A DNA stretch of 64,000 nt from Gilliamella apicola (GCF_000599985.1 NZ_CP007445.1:682001-746000), one strand, 5' to 3'. Positions 46,006 to 55,384 are shown, counted from the stretch's first letter. Notes: generated by a model from the sequence alone, not told the origin. Made by a program: numbers and translations.

Positions 46006-47547
46006 CTATTTTTCTATTTCATTGTTTGATGTAATGGTTGATTTTGCAAACCAAACAACTATGATTAATAGTAGAAAAATAATTCCATATAGCCAAAAAA
46101 TTTCGTTGGTTGCGATTACCAGCCCCTGATTAGTAATATTTTGTGCTAGTTTTGCCGAAGCTTGAGTTTCAGAAAAACCTTGCAACTGAAACTGCTGATA
46201 TGTGTATTCTAGCGTTTGTATATTTTGATTCATTAGATCAGTTAGTTGGTTGTGATGAATTGCTTCACGATGTTCCCATAATGAATTTGTTAAAGAAGTA
46301 CCAATGGAAGTAGATAATGTTCTAAAAAAATTAAATAAACTTCCTGCTGCCGCTAACTTGTGAGAAGGTATATCAGTTAAAATTATTATATTCAAAGGCA
46401 TAACAAAGCATGCTATCGCAAATCCTTGGAAGAATTGGGGCCATGCAGAACTCGAAAAATCCATATTAGGCTCAAACGAGTAAGCTCTCCAAAAAAAGCA
46501 CAAAGCAAAAACAATGAAACCAAAAGTCACAAGCTTCCTCATATCTAAATAAGGAACAAAACGACCGACTATTGGAGCAAGAACGATAGGAACTAAACCG
46601 ATGGGAGACAATGCTAATCCTGCCCACGTTGCAGTATAACCAAAAACTCGTTGTAATAGCTGTGGTTGCATAACTAATGTCCCTATATGTAGCAAAAATG
46701 CCAAACTTATGCAAATCGTCCCTACTGTAAAATTTCTTGATCTAAATAAAGATAGATCAACAATAGGATGATTCGATGTCATTTCCCAAAGAACAAAAAA
46801 AGAAAGTGTTACTAACGCTATCACAGATAAAATAATAATTTCAGATGAATTAAACCAATCCAGTTCTTTCCCTCTATCTAAAATAAGTTGTAAACTACCA
46901 ACACCAAATATTAATAAAGCAAGCCCGATAGTATCTATTCGAGATTTACTTATTTCTGTTTCTCGTCCTTTTAATAATATTTTAGTACTTATCCAAGCTA
47001 TTAGACCAATTGGCACATTTAGTAAAAAAATCCAGCCCCAAAATAAATTATCACTTATCCATCCACCCAAAATAGGTCCACAGACGGGAGCAATAATAAT
47101 AGTCATCGACCATATTGCTAAAGACATATTTTTTTTGGAATCTGGTGAGTTAGCTAATAATAAGCTTTGAGAAAGAGGAATAATTGGCCCAGAAACCGCA
47201 CCTTGTAGTACTCGTGAAATAATTAACATTTCAAGGCTGTTGGAGACACCACATAACCAAGAGGCTAAAACAAACAACAAAATTGAAAACAAAAATAACT
47301 TAACTTCCCCAAAGTACTTAGCTAGCCATCCAGATAAAGGAATTGAAATGGCATTGGATACGGCAAATGATGTAATTACCCATGTTGCTTGGCTACTTGA
47401 TGTTCCTAGGTTTCCAGCAATAGTAGAGAGAGCTACATTGGCAATTGTTAAATCTAAAATTTGTAAGAAGGCCACTGTTGCCAATGCAACAATAAGCCCA
47501 ATTAATTTTGCACCTGATAGATATAATGGTGACATTTTATGATTCAC
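46006..47547 (-). CDS. DHA2-family (EmrB/QacA) drug:proton antiporter
   Basis: 513 aa with about 14 hydrophobic helices. MFS family marks: LDLTIANVALSTIAG at the first helix, SGWLAKYFGEVKLF (motif A type) and the antiporter motif C APVCGPILGGWISDN. The GTG start overlaps the stop of the adaptor gene (GTGA), so the two are co-translated as in emrAB. It exports lipophilic compounds through the tripartite complex with an outer-membrane channel not found here. In the context of the dead PPTase and oxidoreductase stubs it may have been the exporter of a lost natural product, or now serves for resistance. Confidence 0.88.
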   Translation of the reverse strand: MNHKMSPLYLSGAKLIGLIVALATVAFLQILDLTIANVALSTIAGNLGTSSSQATWVITSFAVSNAISIPLSGWLAKYFGEVKLFLFSILLFVLASWLCGVSNSLEMLIISRVLQGAVSGPIIPLSQSLLLANSPDSKKNMSLAIWSMTIIIAPVCGPILGGWISDNLFWGWIFLLNVPIGLIAWISTKILLKGRETEISKSRIDTIGLALLIFGVGSLQLILDRGKELDWFNSSEIIILSVIALVTLSFFVLWEMTSNHPIVDLSLFRSRNFTVGTICISLAFLLHIGTLVMQPQLLQRVFGYTATWAGLALSPIGLVPIVLAPIVGRFVPYLDMRKLVTFGFIVFALCFFWRAYSFEPNMDFSSSAWPQFFQGFAIACFVMPLNIIILTDIPSHKLAAAGSLFNFFRTLSTSIGTSLTNSLWEHREAIHHNQLTDLMNQNIQTLEYTYQQFQLQGFSETQASAKLAQNITNQGLVIATNEIFWLYGIIFLLLIIVVWFAKSTITSNNEIEK

Positions 47548-48719
47548 TGAATATTACTCTCTAAAATTAAGTTATTTTGCATAATTTCTCGTACTAGTTG
47601 CTCGAATTCATCTAAGTCGTAAGTAAGTACATCTGTTTGATATTTAATTTCTTGAGGTGAAATATCAGTAAGTAATTTTCCACTTACATCACTGGTATCC
47701 ACTGTTACATACATAGATAACCCCACCCGTAATGGATATTCCTTAATTTGCTCTTTATTCAATTCAATACGAACAGGTAAACGCTGAACTACTTTAATCC
47801 AGTTTCCTGTTGCATTTTGTGCTGGTAATAACGAAAATGCACTTCCCGTACCCATAGCAATTCCTGTAATCACCCCGTCGAATTTAATATCATCTCCATA
47901 ATAATCACTAGTTAACTTAACTTTTTGTCCTAATCGAATGTGTTTTAGTTGAACTTCTTTAAAGTTAGCTTCTACCCAAACTTGATCCAAAGGAACAATA
48001 ACTAATAATCGTTCTCCTCTATTAACCTGTGTTCCAACTTGGACTTGGCGCCTCGAAACATAACCAGTGACAGGGGAAACAATTGTTACTCGTTTTAAGT
48101 TAAGCCAAGCTTCCTTTAGTTTAGAAATAGCTTGCTGAATACGTGGCTGTTCTAATAATGAATTCTCCATTAATAGGGCATTATTAATTTCTAACTCTTG
48201 CTTGGAAATATTTAAGTCATTTGACGCAATTAATACATCTTGCCTAGCATGCTCTATTTCTTCTTGTGAAATAGCATTACGAGACCAAAGGCCTTCTCTG
48301 CGAGCTAAATCTTTTTGTAATTTATCTAATGTCGCTTGTTTTAATTGAATACTTGCTAACAATTTTTCAGTTGTCAGTTTGATCTGTTGAGTTTCTCTTA
48401 TTACCTTGGCTAATTCATTTTTTGCATAACTAAAATTATTTTCAGCATCAATTGATTCTAATTGAGCGATAACATCTTTTTTTCTTACAAAGTCATTATC
48501 ATCAACGTAAATGGAGGAGATTCCTCCGCTTATTTGAGTATGAATTGGAATTTGATTTCCCATAACATACGCATTATCTGTAGATTGTGTAAACCGAGAA
48601 AACATGTACCAAAAAATGAAGTATCCTATCCCTGAAACTAGGAAAATAACAGATAAAATAATCAATTTTTTATATCGTGTTAAACCATTGAATTGTCGGC
48701 CATCGGTGTTGTTTTCCAT
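47544..48719 (-). CDS. EmrA/HlyD-family membrane fusion protein
   Basis: About 391 aa. One N-terminal TM helix (KLIILSVIFLVSGIGYFIFW) is followed by the lipoyl half-motif DNAYVMGNQIPIHTQISGGI, a coiled-coil hairpin (~90-200) and the beta-barrel part (VSPVTGYVSRRQVQVGTQV). It links the inner-membrane antiporter to an outer-membrane channel. I use ATG 48719 because GGAG lies six bases before it; ATG 48731 is the alternative. It is first in the two-gene export operon. Confidence 0.87.
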   Translation of the reverse strand: MENNTDGRQFNGLTRYKKLIILSVIFLVSGIGYFIFWYMFSRFTQSTDNAYVMGNQIPIHTQISGGISSIYVDDNDFVRKKDVIAQLESIDAENNFSYAKNELAKVIRETQQIKLTTEKLLASIQLKQATLDKLQKDLARREGLWSRNAISQEEIEHARQDVLIASNDLNISKQELEINNALLMENSLLEQPRIQQAISKLKEAWLNLKRVTIVSPVTGYVSRRQVQVGTQVNRGERLLVIVPLDQVWVEANFKEVQLKHIRLGQKVKLTSDYYGDDIKFDGVITGIAMGTGSAFSLLPAQNATGNWIKVVQRLPVRIELNKEQIKEYPLRVGLSMYVTVDTSDVSGKLLTDISPQEIKYQTDVLTYDLDEFEQLVREIMQNNLILESNIQ

Positions 48720-48788
48720 CGTACACTCCATTTACATCTTTCATTTTAATCATTGCTCCTATGAACAGCATCACAAAATGCTGTTTCA

Positions 48789-48896
48789 TTAAGCAGACAT
48801 TCCACCATCAATAACTAGAGTTTGAACCGTAATATAATTACCCCCACAACTGAGTAAAAAATTCATAGACATAGCCACTTCCTTATTATTTTCCAT
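48789..48896 (-). pseudogene. C-terminal stub of a short-chain dehydrogenase
   Basis: Reads EVAMSMNFLLSCGGNYITVQ, then TLVIDGGMSA-stop, the typical SDR ending (FLxSxxAxYITGQxLxVDGG). EntA-like or FabG-like origin cannot be decided. The catalytic part is missing. Confidence 0.6.
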
Positions 48897-49181
48897 TATG
48901 TTACTCCATGTCTTGTTTGGTTATTAGATTGTGAAAAGTTAACGGCATTATATAAATGGGTGAGTTATATTGTCTTGAACAAATAAGCTGACTTCATTTT
49001 ATAGAAAATCATTGATTTATTTAACTCTCTATATTTCAAATAGTTATTTATTCTTTGACAATTATTTTCATTTAAAAAAAAGAATGAGAGATCTAATATA
49101 GCTAGTTTATTCAATTAAATAACCTTTGAATTGATATATGCTCACCCAACATATATCAATTAGAGGATAAAATTCATAACT

Positions 49182-49422
49182 TACGACTGTGTAATCATTG
49201 GTGCTGGATAAGCTGGACTGTGTTTAGCATCATTATTTCTGACTAAAAAAATATCACTGTTCTTATATTAGAAAGAGATGAACGTATAGGAGACGTCTGG
49301 CGTAGACGACCAGATAGTATGCGGTTGTTTACACCAAGAGCAATGAATCAGCTACCAGGTTTAATTATGGCTGGTGATCAAAAGGGTATCCAGATAAGCA
49401 TTGTAACTATCCACTAAAATAG
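49182..49422 (+). pseudogene. N-terminal stub of an FAD/NAD(P)-binding monooxygenase
   Basis: Begins YDCVIIGAG-stop-AGLCLASLFL (Rossmann GxGxxG with one codon turned into a stop), then in another frame VLILERDERIGDVWRRRPDS and MRLFTPRAMNQLPG, and in a third frame KGYPDK. At least three lesions. The pattern is that of flavin monooxygenases. Confidence 0.65.
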
Positions 49423-49485
49423 TACATAAAAAAGTAGAAAATTCTCTATAATATTTTTAAGTAGAATTTTAAGGAGAATTTCAAT

Positions 49486-50256
49486 ATGAAAATAAAATTA
49501 TTAATTAACGATATTAGAGGCTTCAAATTAAGCCCCAATAAAGGTGTTAGTTTTTATATTGAAGATGATAATACAAAAATTCTAATGGATTGTGGATCTG
49601 AATGGAGTGAGAATTTAACTCTAAATAACATAACTTATATAGTTTTATCACACGGTCATTATGATCATTCTGGTGGAATAAAACATGTAAATATAAATCA
49701 GGATGCATTAGAAAAAATAACGCTGATAGCGCATCCTGATGCATTAGAAAAAAGATATGCCATCAATCCACTAAAAACTCGATCGGATGGCAGGTTATCT
49801 TTGGAAAAATTGAAAACAAAATTTGATATAAAGTTAACAACAGAAGCTATTTGGTTAACAAAAAAAATGGTATTTCTTGGTGATGTTGGTGGGTGCAAAT
49901 TACCCACAGGAATTATTAAAACTGATAATAAAATAAGGTTAGACTATATTAATGATGATTCTAGTTTAGTTTATTGTTCAGAAAAGGGATTAGTCATTAT
50001 TACCGGATGCAATCATGCTGGTTTGAAGAAACATATAAATAAAGCTATCAGAATAACTGGGGATAAAAGAGTTTATGCAATAGTAGGTGGATTACATTTT
50101 AATGGGCTTTCTGTATTAAAATTACCATTCGTGCTTAGAATTTTAAAAAAAACAAATACGACTAATTTTTATACATGTCATTGTACAGGTAAAATTGCAG
50201 AAAAAATATTAAATTCAAAAAAAATGTCTACTGGAGATATATTAGAGTTTATTTAA
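49486..50256 (+). CDS. MBL-fold metallohydrolase (COG1237-like)
   Basis: 256 aa. The metal-binding motif HxHxDH is LSHGHYDHSGG (~residues 54-64); later ligands are in VIITGCNHAGLKK and VGGLHF. This combination is typical of the COG1237 branch, which includes archaeal-type dihydropterin phosphate synthase-like proteins, not beta-lactamases. AAGGAG stands nine bases before the ATG. It is intact amid pseudogenes, which suggests it is still under selection. The substrate cannot be told from sequence. Confidence 0.82.
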   Translation: MKIKLLINDIRGFKLSPNKGVSFYIEDDNTKILMDCGSEWSENLTLNNITYIVLSHGHYDHSGGIKHVNINQDALEKITLIAHPDALEKRYAINPLKTRSDGRLSLEKLKTKFDIKLTTEAIWLTKKMVFLGDVGGCKLPTGIIKTDNKIRLDYINDDSSLVYCSEKGLVIITGCNHAGLKKHINKAIRITGDKRVYAIVGGLHFNGLSVLKLPFVLRILKKTNTTNFYTCHCTGKIAEKILNSKKMSTGDILEFI

Positions 50257-50269
50257 TCTATATTTTTTG

Positions 50270-50459
50270 TCTTAATGATAGTGCTGTTATGCTAAAAACT
50301 TTAAATATGTGATGGCCTGTTTGTCGACCAATCACTTTACGTCCAAACAAATATAACCATCCTTTACCAGTTTAGTTTAATATAAGTGAGATCCATCACA
50401 CAGACAATTATCATAGAAGAGACATCTGCCCACTTTTTTGGCGAAGATCGCTTAACACT
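50270..50459 (-). mobile_element. Second IS3-family relic
   Basis: On the minus strand an end-like sequence (50411-50459, TTGGCGAAGATC / AGAGACATCTG type) runs into VMDLTYIKLNW, the DDE-region pattern WxTDITYI of IS3 transposases, followed in another frame by GRQTGHHIFKVFSITAL. About 190 bases survive, full of stops. Confidence 0.55.
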
Positions 50460-50618
50460 AGGATATTAGTGTACCAGTGAGGTCATAGAAAATGACGTCA
50501 TGATGTATTACTCTCTCAAGAGAATAAATGGGTAAGAAATGGTACAAAGGGTAAACTAACCATATTTGCAAAATTGAATATGAAAATTTTTTCATTCTGA
50601 AAGAATTATAAAATTAGG

Positions 50619-50669
50619 TTATTCAATAATAATTTTCAAATACGGGTTATTGTAAACAATGTCAGGAAT
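50619..50669 (-). pseudogene. Tail fragment of an ICE relaxase (copy of the one at 55.4 kb)
   Basis: Encodes IPDIVYNNPYLKIIIE-stop, which matches the C-terminal IPDIVYNNPYLKIKLHK of the relaxase relic at 55385. It abuts the broken nucleotide-sugar dehydrogenase directly. Confidence 0.55.
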
Positions 50670-51118
50670 TTTTAACTGTATTTCTAATTGTATGCATATC
50701 ATCGTTACAATTAATTCGTTCAGGAGAATATCCAACCTGAAAATCTTTTTTCGCTTTCAATTGTGAAACTCTCTCTAAAAGAGGAATACATAATTCTTCT
50801 GTCACTCCAAGGTAGACTGTAGATTCATATACGAGTATATCCACTTTTTTTAATTTTCGCGCAATGGTTTCTGTTGCTGAAAATAAACAACTTAAATCAG
50901 GTTTATTTTTACTATCAATAGGAGTCGGAACAACAATTATATAAAAATTAGAATTAAGTAAATCATCGCTACAGTAGGTCATACTTGAAGTATTATATAT
51001 TTTTTTAATCTCTCGATTTTTTTGCTATCAATATCAAAATCTATTGTTTTATAAATTTTAGAAAATTCAAGGAAAAGAGGTTAACCGACATACCCCATTC
51101 CTATTATTTGTATTGTTC
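50662..51118 (-). pseudogene. Truncated nucleotide-sugar dehydrogenase (TviB/WbpO-like)
   Basis: Only the N-terminal ~150 codons remain. The dinucleotide motif reads IIGMGYVG-stop-PLFLEFSK, with a stop where Leu is expected; then FDIDSKKIERL, YIIVVPTPIDSKNKPDL, VYESTVYLGVTEE and VGYSPERIN. These are hallmarks of UDP-GlcNAc/UDP-ManNAc dehydrogenases used for polysaccharide sugars. The start is also frameshifted, and the catalytic cysteine domain is absent beyond 50665. Neighbouring genes on the same strand (DUF6271, FemAB) may have belonged to the same surface-polysaccharide or natural-product locus. Confidence 0.7.
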
Positions 51119-51147
51119 ATAACAGCACCTCAGCATATTAATTTTAC

Positions 51148-52461
51148 TTAATGATCAACAATAAAATCCATTAAACTAATGTTCTTGGCCTGTACTATGA
51201 TTTTACTCCAGTTTTTTAAGAGTTTAACGTGTAAGAAGTATTCTTCATTACATTCGGCAATACATTTTGCAGTGACTTTCCTTAATTCTTGTCCTATCTT
51301 TGAATAATTTTCATCGAATTTTAATAATACTTCATCAATAATTCTGATTATATGCTCTTCTCTTTTAGTATCATTAGAAGCAAATGATGCTATTTTTTCA
51401 GAAAGAGACTCACACATTTGTTGAGAAACGAAGCAATCATCATAATCACAAAAGTTATCAATAAGCTTATCATTATAGATACTTCCATATAATGAAAAAT
51501 AATCTGCAAATTTTAACATTCCATACCAATATTTTAGTTTTTTATCATACTCAAATCTTTCATCATGATAATCATGAAACACGGGTCTAGTATGATGTAC
51601 AGATGGGTAGCCTAATGCAGTCGAGGTATCAAAAGCGAAATAATCCGCTGCTAATGTATTTTTACCAGGTAAGTTTGGTAGAAACTCAAATAGTCGATAG
51701 ACACTAACATTACCACAGTCAGGATTACACCCATCGTCAACAGAAGTAATTAAGGAAATAACATCATTTTGAGGAACGGGTTGCTCTAATTTGAATATAT
51801 CATCGCAAATATCAATAATATGCTCAGATTTAAAACCAAGTAGTTCATATATTTTATAAACATAGTCATACGACACTTTTGCAAAATCTTTTACATCAAG
51901 ATTCCACTCACCTAAGTAATTCCCACCAACCACAAGTATTCGTCTTTTATTGTTTATATCTTGTTTAAGATTTTTGATATCCAAGTCATTAACTATTTCC
52001 ATTATTGGTTTACCTAAATACTTTAACTCATACTCAATTGGATAGACTTCCCTAGCTTCACTCCTTCTATCAAATAACAAACAAGTATCAGAATCTCTTC
52101 TATGATAGGCATTAGCCCCCATTGAACACGCAAATAAACCTAATTTATTCATAGCAGTAGCATAATCGGTACCTGTATAAGTAAAAATCTTATAGAAATC
52201 ATCATCCATACCTTTAAAAAGTGATTTAAAGTATTTTTTCTGTACATCAACAGATAGATGTAGAATATTCAATTTTGGATATTGATTTTTTAATGATTTA
52301 ATAATTCCATTATTTTCTATAGATGAAAATTCATTGGTTTCAACTACAATTAAAGGAATATTAACTTGCAAGACATCATTTGCGTATAAAATCTCCTTAA
52401 TATAACTACTAATACTATCTTTAATACTTCTATTTGTTGGTATAAAAAATACTGATTTCAT
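51148..52461 (-). CDS. DUF6271 family protein (glycosyltransferase-like)
   Basis: 437 aa, intact. It opens MKSVFFIPTNRSIKDSISSY like a GT-A glycosyltransferase. ANAYHRRDSDTCLL followed by VYPIEYELKYLGK is the feature I associate with DUF6271, whose VHRRDSDS contains the DxD-type metal site. Such proteins are otherwise mostly known from actinobacterial natural-product clusters (recollection). The second half has HHTRPVFHDYHDERFEYD with many His/Asp residues. GGAGTAAC-type leader before the ATG. Function unknown; sugar or cyclitol transfer is plausible. Confidence 0.65.
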   Translation of the reverse strand: MKSVFFIPTNRSIKDSISSYIKEILYANDVLQVNIPLIVVETNEFSSIENNGIIKSLKNQYPKLNILHLSVDVQKKYFKSLFKGMDDDFYKIFTYTGTDYATAMNKLGLFACSMGANAYHRRDSDTCLLFDRRSEAREVYPIEYELKYLGKPIMEIVNDLDIKNLKQDINNKRRILVVGGNYLGEWNLDVKDFAKVSYDYVYKIYELLGFKSEHIIDICDDIFKLEQPVPQNDVISLITSVDDGCNPDCGNVSVYRLFEFLPNLPGKNTLAADYFAFDTSTALGYPSVHHTRPVFHDYHDERFEYDKKLKYWYGMLKFADYFSLYGSIYNDKLIDNFCDYDDCFVSQQMCESLSEKIASFASNDTKREEHIIRIIDEVLLKFDENYSKIGQELRKVTAKCIAECNEEYFLHVKLLKNWSKIIVQAKNISLMDFIVDH

Positions 52462-52515
52462 AGTTACTCCTTAGTTAATTGAACTAATAATTAATTTTTT
52501 AACCAACGATAATAT

Positions 52516-53375
52516 TTAAAATGATTTTTCAAACACATAATATTTAAAATCCTTAGCTCCCCATGTTTTTTTAAATTGTCTTAATGTATCACTATGTGAA
52601 AACCCCAAGTTGATATAATCAATATCTGAATACTTAGTAATAATATGGGAGAGTACTTTACGATTTGGTTTAAATTTCAATGAAACACTATCACTAGCGT
52701 TTATCCAATAAAAGATATTATTTTTTGATTTTAATATAATACTACCTGATACAATTTTGCCATTATAGTAAGCTAAATATAGTTCTGTATTTCTTTCATC
52801 ATTAAGCAAATCTTCGATTAAAGGCAAACTGATACAATAATTAGCATTAACTTTTTTCATGGTTTTTATATATAAATCATAAAAAAACATTAATTCACTA
52901 CGATTATTTTTATTATAACAATGAACTGTTATTTGTTTTTTTCTGCGCATCTAATATTTGTTCTCACACTACCTTTAAATAAGCGATAACCCAACTCTCT
53001 AAACTCTTGCATTACAATTATTTGAGTAGTCATTTCTGTTTTCAGATACTTATTTAGGTTTTCTACAGAAAGTTCGCAAGGAAAAAGTGGAGGGATTATT
53101 ATTTTTTTTATGTCTATATCATGGATAATTTTTAGATTAAAAATTATTTCTTCAAGAACAAAACAACTCTGTGGTGCTGGAAATATACCGCCATAACCTA
53201 TGACACCAATTTGGTATATTTTATCAATTTCATTGTAAAATAGATCAACCTTGTAATTTCTATTTGCAGCATTAATTACTATATTTATATAATTAAATTG
53301 AAAATATTTAGTTATGATGTTTTTGAAATAATCATCATGGAAACAGTAATGATATGATTGTAGTTTATTTACCAT
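52516..53375 (-). pseudogene. FemAB/GNAT-type acyl (aminoacyl) transferase split by a frameshift
   Basis: Two overlapping frames (52929-53375 and 52516-52950) together make one protein of about 285 aa. The first ends SVRTNIRCAEKNK and the second begins in the other frame RRKKQITVHCYNKNN, followed by FYDLYIKTMKKV; the break lies in a run of seven A (T7 at 52936-52942 on the plus strand). One more A would give an unbroken CAEKKQITV. The join matches the FemAB/Acetyltransf_6 pattern, where a basic helix precedes the second GNAT half (AYYNGKIVSGSIILK; INLGFSHSDTLRQFKKTWG). ATG 53375 has GGAG six bases upstream. Slippage could restore some product. Confidence 0.65.
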
Positions 53376-53637
53376 TCTCCGCTCCATCATTATCAGAAAA
53401 ATACTTAACAAAACAAATCTATATATAAAATAGAATTAATTTTCTAAATCATTAATTTTTAATGGATTTAAGTTTAATCAATAAATAATATTTGATATGC
53501 TCCATATTAATTTAATTTTTAAGATAAGAAAGCTATAAATAACTTTTGTTACAAAGAACGAATACATTGATTTATTATTTTTACTATACCAGTTATCTGT
53601 TTTATAGTAAATTTTTGTCAATATAAAAAATCAATCT

Positions 53638-53792
53638 TCAGAGTCCGATCTTGAAAAAGTATTGATCGAACATCTTACAAATTTTCTGCTTGAACTTGGC
53701 GACAACTTTGCCTTTTCCGCCCAACAATGTAAACTGAGAATTGATGATTATTGCTTCAAAAATAGATTTTACTTTTTTCATCGCCAGCTAGA
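53638..53792 (+). pseudogene. Fragment of a DUF1016/YhcG PD-(D/E)XK nuclease
   Basis: SESDLEKVLIEHLTNFLLEL, then GDNFAFSAQQCKLRIDD and FYFFHRQLECLILIE: the C-terminal nuclease region of YhcG-like proteins (LExALixHLxxFLLELG...FYHRxL). The catalytic Asp of the usual DLLFYH is replaced (NRFYFFH). It runs directly into an IS5 relic. Confidence 0.65.
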
Positions 53793-53987
53793 ATGCTTGA
53801 TACTTATCGAAATACTATTGATAATTGTTTAGATGAATTTAAAAAGCAGGGGAGATCTGCTACTTATTCTGATCAAGCTATTGAGTGTTGTTTAACAATA
53901 AAAGCACTGTTTCAATTCCCGTTATGTCAACCCATTGGTTTACTTGAGAGTCTATTTTCTTTGGCTAAGCTTAGTTCCGCTGTTTAA
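53793..53987 (+). mobile_element. N-terminal fragment of an IS5-family transposase
   Basis: 64 codons: FKKQGRSATYSDQAIECC, TIKALFQFPLCQPIGLLESL and FSLAKLS. It matches the start of IS5-type DDE transposases (RGxxxxYSDxAIexxLxxkxxFxLPLRqxxGFlxSL). The catalytic domain is absent. Confidence 0.6.
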
Positions 53988-54015
53988 GTTGCCTGTTGTA
54001 TTGTGAGGCTCATTG

Positions 54016-54216
54016 ATGGGGGTTATCATGCGAAGCAACGACAGGACATCACGAAAAGTAGTCTCAGAACTCAGTCAAAAAGGGATCAGACTTGACCAAT
54101 TGATACGAGATAATCATATTAATATTAAAAATTTTACAGATTTAGAATCTTGTATAGCAAAAGTTTTAGATATTCCCCTGCAAACTATCTGGCCTTCTCG
54201 TTATGATAAAGATTAA
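54016..54216 (+). CDS. Ner-like winged-helix regulator (Nlp/SfsB family)
   Basis: 66 aa. VVSELSQKGIRLDQLIRDNH, LESCIAKVLDIPLQTIWPSRY is the Mu Ner/Nlp DNA-binding domain, including the diagnostic IWPSRY ending. GAGG seven bases before ATG 54016 supports that start; ATG 54028 behind GGGGG is the alternative. Ner proteins repress phage early genes, so this is probably a prophage or ICE survivor. Confidence 0.72.
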   Translation: MGVIMRSNDRTSRKVVSELSQKGIRLDQLIRDNHINIKNFTDLESCIAKVLDIPLQTIWPSRYDKD

Positions 54217-54335
54217 GTATTCACTTTTAATCACTTGAATCATCATAGATTTATTTAGCTCTTATCCAACATGAAGCCCGTTGTGTATGTTATTTCTATT
54301 TTTTTACACTAAAATCTATTGATGCTCGCACTATA

Positions 54336-54355
54336 TATTGTATGTTTATACATAT
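54336..54355. promoter_or_regulatory. LexA-box-like palindrome upstream of the umuC stub and cho
   Basis: TATTGTATGTTTATACATAT contains the inverted repeat TGTAT-N4-ATACA and resembles the SOS box TACTGTATATATATACAGTA, but the outer CTG/CAG are TTG/CAT. It lies about 90 bases before the umuC remnant. cho is SOS-induced in E. coli. Confidence 0.4.
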
Positions 54356-54422
54356 TCTTTTTTTACTACGATAATAATAAAAATAGTGGTGATTTTCTTT
54401 AAATCAGTAGCAAAAAAGTGAT

Positions 54423-54577
54423 ACGTTGATGCAGACAATCGATGCTATCAATCAGAGGATGGGGAAAAAACGTTGCAATTAGGTGGCGTTAGAAAACAAG
54501 CCCCTTGGCAGATTAAATGTGAATTATTGAGTCCCCATTATACGACGCGGTGGGATGAGTTGTTAGAGGTTAGATAA
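54423..54577 (+). pseudogene. umuC: umuC 3' stub
   Basis: The last ~50 codons of a Y-family polymerase V subunit: TLMQTIDAINQRMGKKTLQL, QAPWQIKCELLSPHYTTRWD, ELLEVR-stop. The stop overlaps the start of cho (TAATG). The polymerase domain is deleted, so only a possible leader role for cho translation remains. Confidence 0.75.
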
Positions 54578-55377
54578 TGATTCTTGAGTGTTGTTATACA
54601 CTACCCGAGCGACCGGGTGTTTATTATTTTTATGATAAGAATGATATTTTACTGTATATAGGCAAAAGTAAAAACATTCGTAAAAGGGTCTTGTCGCATT
54701 TTTATAATCATGATGAAACTAAGCGCCACGCTGAGTTAATTAAGCAAACAGCGCACATCGATTTTATTTGCACTGCCGGGGAATTAGGTGCTTTGTTACT
54801 CGAATCAGCAGAGATTAAATCAAGGCAACCAATTTATAATCGGCGTTTGAGAAAACATCAAAATCTTTATTCATGGGTGTTAAATGATGACTTCATGCCA
54901 ATTTTATACCGTGTGGATGATATTGCTGACGATGAAATCAGTGTGGGGTTGTATCAATCACAGATAAGAGCAAAACAATGGTTACTAAAATTAGCTGAAA
55001 AAAATGAGTTATGCACTAAAGTCCTTGGTCTAGAATCAACCCATCGTGGCTGCTGTTTTAATTATCAGTTGAAACGCTGCCGTGGAGCGTGTTGTGGCGA
55101 TGAGACAATAGCAAGTCACAATCAACGCCTAATTCAGGCATTTGAACACTATGCGTTAATAGCTTGGCCTTGGCAATCAGCGATTGCTATTGTTGAGGAA
55201 GATCCGCGTTATGAATGTAAAGCATTTCATATTATCAATCAATGGCGTTATTTGGGTTCTGTCACTCATTTGCATGATATGCCTAGCGGACCTCTCCCCC
55301 GTTTTAGTCGAGATAGTTATCAAATTTTAATACGTTATCTTCAATATAAAAAAATCAACATCATTGAGTTGGTATAG
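54577..55377 (+). CDS. cho: Excinuclease Cho (UvrC-homologous GIY-YIG endonuclease)
   Basis: 266 aa, slightly shorter than E. coli Cho. The GIY-YIG domain is at the N-terminus: PGVYYFYDKNDILLYIGKSKNIRKRVLSHF, with the catalytic Tyr and Arg and the later Glu (LLESAEIKSRQPIYN). The cysteine-rich segment CCFNYQLKRCRGACCG matches the UvrC-type region. Cho makes the 3' incision in UvrAB-marked damaged DNA. It follows the umuC stub with overlapping stop and start, as in SOS operons of plasmids and ICEs. It is intact while its neighbours are dead. Confidence 0.88.
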   Translation: MILECCYTLPERPGVYYFYDKNDILLYIGKSKNIRKRVLSHFYNHDETKRHAELIKQTAHIDFICTAGELGALLLESAEIKSRQPIYNRRLRKHQNLYSWVLNDDFMPILYRVDDIADDEISVGLYQSQIRAKQWLLKLAEKNELCTKVLGLESTHRGCCFNYQLKRCRGACCGDETIASHNQRLIQAFEHYALIAWPWQSAIAIVEEDPRYECKAFHIINQWRYLGSVTHLHDMPSGPLPRFSRDSYQILIRYLQYKKINIIELV

Positions 55378-55384
55378 CGTGATA

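Noticed and set aside
52516..53411. Two separate genes
   Set aside because: The overlap lies in a homopolymer, and the two products form one FemAB-like protein when joined; the TTG start at 53411 is also inferior to ATG 53375.
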